Made by a program: the position numbers and the translations under genes. Under the pieces are notes generated by a model. The model did no database searches, was not told where the DNA came from, and was given only the letters and a program-made list of their open reading frames with translations. Below are positions 31,765-37,783 of a DNA stretch of 37,783 nt, one piece after another. Numbering within the stretch: the stretch's first letter is position 1; each line of letters begins with the position of its first letter. The stretch covers positions 1 through 37,783 of the forward strand of contig JAGLWF010000012.1 of assembly GCA_023133595.1 (NCBI GenBank), in the 5' to 3' direction. The DNA is from Nanobdellota archaeon. Lineage in GTDB: Archaea > Nanobdellota > Nanobdellia > Woesearchaeales > WJKV01.

Positions 31765-33012
31765 TCAGGAGGATTAGGCACACCTGCGCACGAACGTGTT
31801 GTTGCAGGAATGATACATAAATCACATCTAGGTGTCTTGTTTATTGATGAGGTCGCGACACTAACACCAGCTACACAGCAGGAATTATTGTCAGTTGTCC
31901 AGGAAAAAAAATTTCCAATCACAGGACAAAGTGAGAGATCCGCAGGTGCAATGGTACGTACTGAACCAGTGCCTTGTGATTTTATCATGGTCGCTGCTGG
32001 TAATGTAGAGACAATACAAAGGATGCATCCTGCCCTGCGATCAAGGATCAGAGGGTATGGTTATGAGATTTATATGCACGATACTATTCCAGACACTCCT
32101 GAGAATAGATACAAAATTGCAGTGTTTATTGCACAGGAAGTTACAAAAGACAAGAAGATTCCTCATTTCTCAAAAGCAGCTGTTGAAAGGGTTGTACAGG
32201 AAGCACGGAAACGTGCATCAAGAAAAGGCAAGTTGACATTGCGTTTAAGAGAGCTAGGAGGGGTAATAAGGGCTTCTGGTGATGTTGCAAAAGAGCAAGG
32301 TGCAAAGATAGTCGAGATCAAACATATCCAGGAAGCGCTGAAGAAAGCACGTTCGCTAGAAGAACAGATCGCTGACAAATATATTGAGCGAAAAAAGGAG
32401 TATGAAGTCATAATCACAAAAGGAAAGCGAATCGGAAGAGTCAATGGGCTAGCTATAATTGGACAGCCAGCTGTATCTGGCGTGTATTCTGGAATAATCT
32501 TACCAATCGAGGCAGAAATTGCTCCTGGGGGAAGGAAGACAGAGATTGTCGCGACTGGAAAACTTGGACAAATTGCAAGAGAAGCTATCCTGAATGTCTC
32601 TGCAATTATCAAAAAGTATTTTGGAGATGATATCAAAGAAAAACTGGATATTTTCATACAGTTCCTGCAAACATACGAAGGTGTTGAAGGAGATAGTGCA
32701 TCTGTTGCAGTCGCCACTGCAATCATAAGCGCGTTGAAGAAAGTTCCTGTCAAGCAAAATTACGCATTGACTGGTTCACTGTCTATTTTAGGAGAAGTCC
32801 TGCCTATTGGGGGAGTCAGCTCAAAGATAGAAGCTGCTATTGACGCAGGTATAGAGATAGTCATTGTTCCTAAGAGCAATATGCAGGATATTGTACTAGA
32901 AAAAGATAGATTGAAAAAGATAAAGATAATTCCTGTAGAAACAATAGGTCAGGTCCTGAAAGAAGTCATTGACTGGAAAGGAAAAGAAATAATATTAAAG
33001 AAAATAAAATGA
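31648..33012 (+). CDS. lonB: C-terminal intein plus LonB C-terminal extein (AAA+ and protease)
   Basis: Residues 1-39 form intein blocks F and G ([21 protein letters not shown]), ending in Asn39 with Ser40 as the +1 nucleophile. The penultimate residue is Lys rather than His. From Ser40 it is Lon[13 protein letters not shown], Walker B VLFIDE (63-68), sensor and lid regions, then the S16 protease domain with Ser350 in [10 protein letters not shown] and Lys393 in SSKIEAAID, the Ser-Lys dyad. Spliced LonB would be 205 + 415 = 620 residues, normal for the family. AAGAGG lies about 8 bp before the ATG. The stop overlaps the lipoprotein gene by four bases. Confidence 0.9.
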   Translation: MKFTKQTITKVERINYKGKLYNLTTSSGNIIVNGILCKNSGGLGTPAHERVVAGMIHKSHLGVLFIDEVATLTPATQQELLSVVQEKKFPITGQSERSAGAMVRTEPVPCDFIMVAAGNVETIQRMHPALRSRIRGYGYEIYMHDTIPDTPENRYKIAVFIAQEVTKDKKIPHFSKAAVERVVQEARKRASRKGKLTLRLRELGGVIRASGDVAKEQGAKIVEIKHIQEALKKARSLEEQIADKYIERKKEYEVIITKGKRIGRVNGLAIIGQPAVSGVYSGIILPIEAEIAPGGRKTEIVATGKLGQIAREAILNVSAIIKKYFGDDIKEKLDIFIQFLQTYEGVEGDSASVAVATAIISALKKVPVKQNYALTGSLSILGEVLPIGGVSSKIEAAIDAGIEIVIVPKSNMQDIVLEKDRLKKIKIIPVETIGQVLKEVIDWKGKEIILKKIK

Positions 33013-33557
33013 AAAGGATATTGATTTTCGCATTGATTGTATTTCTTCTAGTCAGTGCTACTGCTTGCAAGAAAGAACTTACTGCAGAGGAAAAGTATGA
33101 AAAAGAAAGCGCACAGATAATCACAGGCATACAAAAAGCTTTTGATACTGAATTAACAATCGAGGCAGAAGGAAAGGATTACAAAATCCTTAAGAAATAT
33201 TATATCGAATTGCACAAAATCATAGAAAGTTTTCTAGAGGATGTAACAACTATGGAAGTTCCAGCAGAATTACAAGGCACACATGCCTATCTAAGGGAGG
33301 GTGTGAAAATACTGATGGATTACTATCCTGCAAAATTAGCACACACAGAAATGCTGATAGTGGCAGAACAAAACCAGAAAGGAGCAGAGAAAGCATTTGA
33401 GCGAGGACAAATTACATCAGACGAGTATGATGAATTTATTCAAAATATGATAGATAAGCAGAACGAACGCCTTGCTGTGATGAAAGATATCCAGGATAAA
33501 GCTATTGCACGTTTTGACATGTTCCTTCAGAGATTCAAAAATTCTAACCAAAACTAG
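33009..33557 (+). CDS. Small lipoprotein co-transcribed with lonB
   Basis: Signal peptide with lipobox SATAC (Cys20), then a fully helical 160-residue domain rich in Glu, Lys and Gln without known motifs. The ATG overlaps the lonB stop as ATGA, so translation is coupled. Since LonB is membrane-bound with its protease inside, and this protein is outside, a direct functional link is not obvious. Its 3' end overlaps the convergent Yip1-like gene by 14 bp. Confidence 0.78.
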   Translation: MKRILIFALIVFLLVSATACKKELTAEEKYEKESAQIITGIQKAFDTELTIEAEGKDYKILKKYYIELHKIIESFLEDVTTMEVPAELQGTHAYLREGVKILMDYYPAKLAHTEMLIVAEQNQKGAEKAFERGQITSDEYDEFIQNMIDKQNERLAVMKDIQDKAIARFDMFLQRFKNSNQN

Positions 33558-34182
33558 GTGCCATTGCCAGTCCTACAAGTAGTAAGAACAAGAAAATAGC
33601 TAAAAATATTGCGATTGTTATTCCGATTCCGACAATGAATGCAAGAAGAGATCTTCCGTAGGAAAAATTATGCAGTTCTTTGATACCCATTATTGTCAGG
33701 ATGATTGTCCATAGTGCTAATACAACCATTGGAACTAACGAGAATATCGCTGTTACCTCGGATATAACTAAGTAGGATATAATCGCACCAAATATCAACA
33801 TAGGTGTATGTGCATAAGCGTATGCCTGCAATGTTGCTTTGAAATCTTTCCTGGTCTGCATCAGCATTGTACTTAAATGCAGGATGCCTGCAAAAAGGAA
33901 TAATGTGATAAATGAACTAAAGAATGTTATTATAATATAGAAAATTGAACCTCCAATACCAATCAGAATAGATGACATTCCAAATAAACCTGCAGCCTCT
34001 GGAAGCATAGAATTAATCTGGATCAGATTTGACGGCACTGATATTGCAATGTAGAATAATGTGATAACAAGAAAATATATCAAAACAGGTCTAAATCCAG
34101 CTTCTTTTTTCGCTCTCCTGAAAAATCTTTGCGGATTAGACAGGATCTCCATGACTTTATGATACACCTCTCTTATACACAT
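33544..34182 (-). CDS. Yip1-domain-like integral membrane protein
   Basis: The 212-residue protein has about five membrane helices (around 33-50, 70-105, 122-140, 145-163 and 180-208). It resembles the Yip1/YIF1 family: an N-terminal amphipathic region (LSNPQRFFRRAKKE), a polar AYAHTPMLIFG segment in the middle helix region, and alternating hydrophobic spans. The function of archaeal Yip1-like proteins is unknown. The start ATG is at 34180-34182. Inverted-repeat copy D lies upstream, beyond about 50 bp. Confidence 0.78.
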   Translation of the reverse strand: MCIREVYHKVMEILSNPQRFFRRAKKEAGFRPVLIYFLVITLFYIAISVPSNLIQINSMLPEAAGLFGMSSILIGIGGSIFYIIITFFSSFITLFLFAGILHLSTMLMQTRKDFKATLQAYAYAHTPMLIFGAIISYLVISEVTAIFSLVPMVVLALWTIILTIMGIKELHNFSYGRSLLAFIVGIGITIAIFLAIFLFLLLVGLAMAPSFG

Positions 34183-34230
34183 AGGATACTATCTAATTCA
34201 ATTATTTATAAATCTTACCATAGAACATAC

Positions 34231-34326
34231 GTGCATAGCACGCTTCGCAGGATCATAAATTCAAGCTAGAAGACGAGTCTAGGAAACTTGATTGTTTTAT
34301 ACAAAGCTACGCTAGGTGCTATGCAC
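34231..34326. repeat. 96-bp inverted-repeat element, copy D
   Basis: Begins GTGCATAGCACGCTTCGC and ends GCTACGCTAGGTGCTATGCAC, giving 11-bp perfect terminal inverted repeats. The interior shares GAGTCT and CTTGATTGTTTT with copy A. Its last base is immediately before the Kae1 stop codon. Confidence 0.85.
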
Positions 34327-35304
34327 TTACCATAACACTTCTACTTCGTCTGTTCTTTCATAGGGTTTTATTTGTGTCTCTTCTAGCTTGTATCGTCTTC
34401 CATGCTTATGTTCTAATATGCCAAGCCAGGCAATCATTGCAGCATTGTCGATGAGGAATTGGGGTTCTGGGATAAAGCATTTTCCACCTCTGTCCTTGCA
34501 CATCTGATGTGCCATCTCTTGTAAACGTTGACTGCATGCAACTCCCCCGCCCAATAACAGTTCATTCTTATCGCAGTGCGCCATTGCCCGTTCTGCAACT
34601 TCCAGAAGCATTGCAAAGATTGTTTCTTGTAGGGAATACGCTAAGTCTTCTTCTTTAAATTTTCCAGAGTCAAACTTTTGTTTTAAGTTTGTGAGAATAC
34701 CCCCAAAAGAAACATCCATACCTTTAACTGAATATGGAAGCTCGATATATTTTTTAGATAGAGTTGCCAGTTTTGAGATCTTTGGTCCGCCTGGAAAACC
34801 TAAGCCAATGTGCCGAGCAAAAGAATCGAGCAGGTTGCCGACACCGATATCAAGTGTTTCTCCAAAAATTCTGTATCTTCTGCCTTCGAATGCAATGATT
34901 TGCGTGTTCGCACCCGAAACATAGAGCATGACAGGATCTTTTGCATCTGTCAGCATCTTTCCAATCTCTAAATGCGCAATGCAATGGTTGACTCCGATTA
35001 TAGGAATGTTATTTTGCAGTGCGATTGAACGCGCAGCAACCGCACCAATCCTTAGACATGGTCCTAGACCTGGTGCATTTGAAAAAGCTACCAGCTCAAT
35101 ATCTTTCATTGAAACTTTTGCTTCTTCCAGAGCTTTCTTTATTACTTCATCACAAACATCAACATGATGTTCTGCTGCTTTGTTCGGAATTATGCCTCCT
35201 GTCTTGGTTGTGAAACTATCCTTGACATTTGAAAGCACTTTCTTGTTTCTAATGACAGCAACTCCAAAAGTATGCGCTGTTGTTTCGATTCCTAGGCAGA
35301 TCAT
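34327..35304 (-). CDS. kae1: Kae1, tRNA threonylcarbamoyladenosine synthase subunit
   Basis: The catalytic ASKHA-fold subunit of the KEOPS complex, which transfers the threonylcarbamoyl group to A37 of ANN-decoding tRNAs. Seen: CLGIETTAHTFGVAV (phosphate 1), NHCIAH with metal ligands His107 and His111, VSGANTQ (129-135), DIGVGNLLDSFARHIGL, GGGVACSQRLQ, and the final IDNAAMIAWLG with a metal Asp. The start is at ATG 35304, because a GCTTTAAATAGC box lies about 27 bp upstream (leaderless). The length of 325 matches archaeal Kae1 without a fused Bud32 kinase. Confidence 0.95.
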   Translation of the reverse strand: MICLGIETTAHTFGVAVIRNKKVLSNVKDSFTTKTGGIIPNKAAEHHVDVCDEVIKKALEEAKVSMKDIELVAFSNAPGLGPCLRIGAVAARSIALQNNIPIIGVNHCIAHLEIGKMLTDAKDPVMLYVSGANTQIIAFEGRRYRIFGETLDIGVGNLLDSFARHIGLGFPGGPKISKLATLSKKYIELPYSVKGMDVSFGGILTNLKQKFDSGKFKEEDLAYSLQETIFAMLLEVAERAMAHCDKNELLLGGGVACSQRLQEMAHQMCKDRGGKCFIPEPQFLIDNAAMIAWLGILEHKHGRRYKLEETQIKPYERTDEVEVLW

Positions 35305-35380
35305 AGAATAAACAAGAGACAAGAGCTATTTAAAGCTTGTCTTACCCATACACTTATAAATACATCTTTCATTCAATACT

Positions 35381-35578
35381 ATGGGGGATCATATGTCAGG
35401 TTCTATGGAAAATCAAACACAATTAGAAGAAAAACTCGAAGAGTTGCAGAAAATGATTAAAGTATTAGAGTGGGATAGATCCAGACAGCAAATCAACCCT
35501 GCAAAGATGGATAAATTGGAAAATCTAAAAGATAAGGAGAAAGAATTAGTCGAACAAATAGACAAATTCAGGATATAA
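35381..35578 (+). CDS. Small coiled-coil protein
   Basis: A 65-residue charged helical protein (LEEKLEELQKMIKVLEWDR ... LKDKEKELVEQIDKF), with no known family. The start could be ATG 35381 (leaderless, 25 bp after a CTTATAAAT box) or ATG 35393 with GGGGGA as Shine-Dalgarno. It is followed after two bases by the zinc-ribbon protein, so the two form one transcript. Confidence 0.6.
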   Translation: MGDHMSGSMENQTQLEEKLEELQKMIKVLEWDRSRQQINPAKMDKLENLKDKEKELVEQIDKFRI

Positions 35579-35580
35579 CT

Positions 35581-35775
35581 ATGTATTTTTCAACCATAAA
35601 TAAAAAAAAGAAATACAAGCTTCAACATGCAAAGAAAATGTGCAGTCAGTGTACCAAAGAGGTAGATCTTAAAGAAGATCACTTTGTTCTGCAATTAAAT
35701 TGGAAAATAAAGAATAGTCCGGACATGAGAACATTCTGCAGTATGAAATGTCTGAACAAATGGACAAAGGATTAA
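35581..35775 (+). CDS. Small putative zinc-finger protein
   Basis: A basic 64-residue protein with CSQC (21-24) and CSMKC (53-57), spaced like a treble-clef or zinc-ribbon pair, after a Lys-rich N-terminus (INKKKKYKLQHAKK). Probably zinc-binding; a nucleic-acid or protein target is unknown. It starts two bases after the coiled-coil gene, and its stop overlaps the convergent rad50 end by four bases. Confidence 0.65.
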   Translation: MYFSTINKKKKYKLQHAKKMCSQCTKEVDLKEDHFVLQLNWKIKNSPDMRTFCSMKCLNKWTKD

Positions 35776-37783
35776 ACTATCTTGCTTATGTGATCATTCT
35801 TTGATATCCGTATAATCTTATCCACAAATGATTCTATCTTACTCTCGTGCGAGACTATGATCACCTGCTTTAATCCCAATTGTTCCAGGACATCTCTCAC
35901 CTTGTCTAGCTGCTCTGATGAGAAGCCGTCTGTTGGTTCGTCAAGTATTAATAAGTCCCTGGTGTTTATGTTTGTTATGATATTATTGATCACTTTGTTC
36001 AATGCGAGGCGATAAGCAAGAGCGACTGCTGTCTTCTCACCACCGCTCATATTCTCTAGATTTATCTCATAACCGTTCTGCTCGACTATTGGTGAGAATT
36101 CATCATCCAGTCTTATGTTGACATTCTCGTCTTCTATCAATATGTTGAACCAGTCCCGGAACAATGCATTGAACTCATTGTATACCTGCGCCATGACATG
36201 CTTCTCCATTGTTGTCATCAGGTTTATGAAGAATTTATCCAGCCAGTCATAGTATTGGTTGACATTTTTGATCCTTTCTTTTGCCTCTAGTTTCATGTCA
36301 ATTTCTTTTCTCAATGATTTTATTGCCGCTGATATGTTGAGAACGTCCTTGTCAAGCTTTGTCTTTTCTATCTCCAGCTTGTGGAGCTTGTCTCTTGTCC
36401 CTTCCAGAAGAGCTTTCTGTCTCTGCATGTCAACTTTCTCAAAAGTCTCTAGTTTTTTGGTGATCTCCTGGTTTTCCACGTTTAGTTTTCCAACATCTTC
36501 CTTGATCTTAGCATCCAACTGGATAAGCTGTTCTTTCTGCCTCTCTTTGTCTTTGATAGTGCTCTCTAGATGAGCTTTCTTCTGGAGCAGAAGTCTGTAC
36601 TGCTGATCTTTTTCCTTGATCAAATCCAGATTTTTCTTCAGTGCATCTCTTTCTCCAGCAGCTTTAGACTGTTCGTTTGAGAAAGTGTCGAAATTCTTTG
36701 CCAGTTCAGTGATCCTTGCATTGTTTGCCAGCTCAATCTCAGCCTTATGCTTCTCTGGAACAGATTGTTTGCATGTAGGGCATTCGTTGAGCTCCAGGAT
36801 CTTGTTCTTTTCTTGCTCAACATAATCTTTCTTCACTTCTACCTCTTTGATCTGCTTTGTCAGTTCAATGAATTTGTTATCAGCTTCTGTGATCTTCTTG
36901 TTGAAATCATCGAGATCAACTTCTGGCTTCTCTATCTTCAGGCTGGGCAGTTTTTCCTGAGTCTCTTTGATATCTTTATCCACATCTTCTATCTGCTTTT
37001 TTGCTCTTGCTTTCTGCTCTATTTTTTCGTCCTGGGCTTTCCTGTTTATTTCCAGCTGAGTCTTCAGTCGGTTCTGTTCTTCTATTTGTTTCTCTAATCG
37101 TTCTAATCTTGATTTCTGCCGCTCGTACTTCTTTTTCGCTTCTTCAAAGTCTGGAAGAAGCTCCTGCTTTGCCTGCTCTGAAGTCTCTAATTCTTTATGC
37201 TTCTGCTCGATCTCTATTTGTTTCTCATCCAAACCCTGCATCTGTCCTTCGTATAATTTTCTTTTCTCTCTTAGATGTTTCAGGTAGATAGCTGTATTTT
37301 CTCTTATTCTTTTGTATTTGTCAATACCAAAGACTTTTCTTAGTGTGTCTAACCGTGCTTCTTTGTCATCCAGAAGTATCTTCTTCATATCTTCTTGTGG
37401 AGTATAGACAGTATATCTGTAGATCAAAGATTTTTTCTTCAGCATCTCCTGCGGATAGTTCAATGCCTGCAGTATGAATGCTTTCAGTTCTGATGCCATC
37501 CCCAACTTCTGGAAACCGTCGACAATGACTGCGCCAGCTGTCTGGCTCACTTTGTTGTTTGATGCTCGCTTTAATGTCCGTTTTATTATGTAATTCTTTT
37601 CTCCGATCTGGATATCTACTTCTACTTCCCCTTCATTCTTTCCATTTCGTAATAATGATTCGCCTGACAGCATTCCTCTGCCGATTCCAAACAATGCGAA
37701 TTCCAAAGCAAGAAGTATTGTTGATTTCCCAGAGCCAATATCACCAGAGAGAAGAACAGAACCGTGGGGAAACTCTATTTTCT
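35772..37783 (-). CDS. rad50: Rad50 ATPase, partial (N-terminus beyond window)
   Basis: The frame is open to the right edge. There it reads KIEFPHGSVLLSGDIGSGKST, with Walker A GDIGSGKST, so only roughly the first 20-30 residues are missing. Two coiled-coil arms flank the zinc hook CPTC. The C-terminal lobe has the signature NMSGGEKTAVALAYRLAL, Walker B LLILDEPTDGF and the H-loop VIIVSHE. Rad50 works with Mre11 in double-strand-break repair; mre11 should lie just beyond the edge. At about 690 residues in total the arms are short compared with typical archaeal Rad50 (about 850-900). Confidence 0.94.
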   Translation of the reverse strand, partial: KIEFPHGSVLLSGDIGSGKSTILLALEFALFGIGRGMLSGESLLRNGKNEGEVEVDIQIGEKNYIIKRTLKRASNNKVSQTAGAVIVDGFQKLGMASELKAFILQALNYPQEMLKKKSLIYRYTVYTPQEDMKKILLDDKEARLDTLRKVFGIDKYKRIRENTAIYLKHLREKRKLYEGQMQGLDEKQIEIEQKHKELETSEQAKQELLPDFEEAKKKYERQKSRLERLEKQIEEQNRLKTQLEINRKAQDEKIEQKARAKKQIEDVDKDIKETQEKLPSLKIEKPEVDLDDFNKKITEADNKFIELTKQIKEVEVKKDYVEQEKNKILELNECPTCKQSVPEKHKAEIELANNARITELAKNFDTFSNEQSKAAGERDALKKNLDLIKEKDQQYRLLLQKKAHLESTIKDKERQKEQLIQLDAKIKEDVGKLNVENQEITKKLETFEKVDMQRQKALLEGTRDKLHKLEIEKTKLDKDVLNISAAIKSLRKEIDMKLEAKERIKNVNQYYDWLDKFFINLMTTMEKHVMAQVYNEFNALFRDWFNILIEDENVNIRLDDEFSPIVEQNGYEINLENMSGGEKTAVALAYRLALNKVINNIITNINTRDLLILDEPTDGFSSEQLDKVRDVLEQLGLKQVIIVSHESKIESFVDKIIRISKNDHISKIV

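Noticed and set aside
32163-32753. Minus-strand 196-codon frame opposite the LonB protease domain
   Set aside because: It lies fully inside clear LonB coding sequence and has no promoter or recognisable motif.

Overview
The window looks archaeal. It has a DNA-binding histone, Kae1, LonB, Rad50, an archaeal-type ribose-phosphate pyrophosphokinase and TrmB-family regulators. Two tRNA genes carry bulge-helix-bulge introns, and TATA-like boxes sit about 25-35 bp before many start codons. Short genes, small Cys-rich proteins, many small lipoproteins and an AT-rich composition suggest a DPANN-type archaeon (Woesearchaeota/Pacearchaeota-like). That lineage is an inference; archaeal identity is firm.

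Layout. 1-3209: two hypothetical genes (the first a tandem duplicate of a gene cut by the left edge), a CAU-anticodon tRNA with two introns, and a HIT hydrolase overlapping a PHP-domain phosphoesterase. 3312-4214: prs. 4171-11866: an accessory island of small, mostly unrecognised genes (a winged-helix protein, a SET-domain protein, a DUF4258/DUF2283 toxin-antitoxin pair, a lipoprotein, a 50-residue Cys/Lys-rich protein). Most of its intergenic gaps hold copies of a repeat containing pieces of the tRNA-Ala gene that closes the island at 11867-11956. A probable 230-nt structured RNA lies just inside that end.

12134-20731: histone cluster, an N-terminally short Dph2-like protein, a HEXXH protein, a class III aminotransferase, small membrane proteins and an aldehyde dehydrogenase. 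20820-22319: a coiled-coil protein. 22326-28243: three tandem copies of a module made of a TrmB-type regulator divergent from a lipoprotein amino-acid-type substrate-binding protein, with no permease or ATPase. 28255-29536: a lipoprotein, a small membrane protein and an EF-Tu-domain-like protein.

29600-33012: LonB protease interrupted by a LAGLIDADG intein. Its reading frame breaks inside the intein at an ATGA overlap, so LonB is encoded as two consecutive ORFs. 33009-37783: lipoprotein, Yip1-like membrane protein, Kae1, two tiny proteins and most of Rad50, which runs off the right edge.

Main points for a second look: the split or frameshifted LonB intein; the tRNA-Ala-linked repeat island; the T-loop intron; the triplicated regulator/binding-protein modules; the unassigned structured RNA; and a 96-bp inverted-repeat family with four copies.
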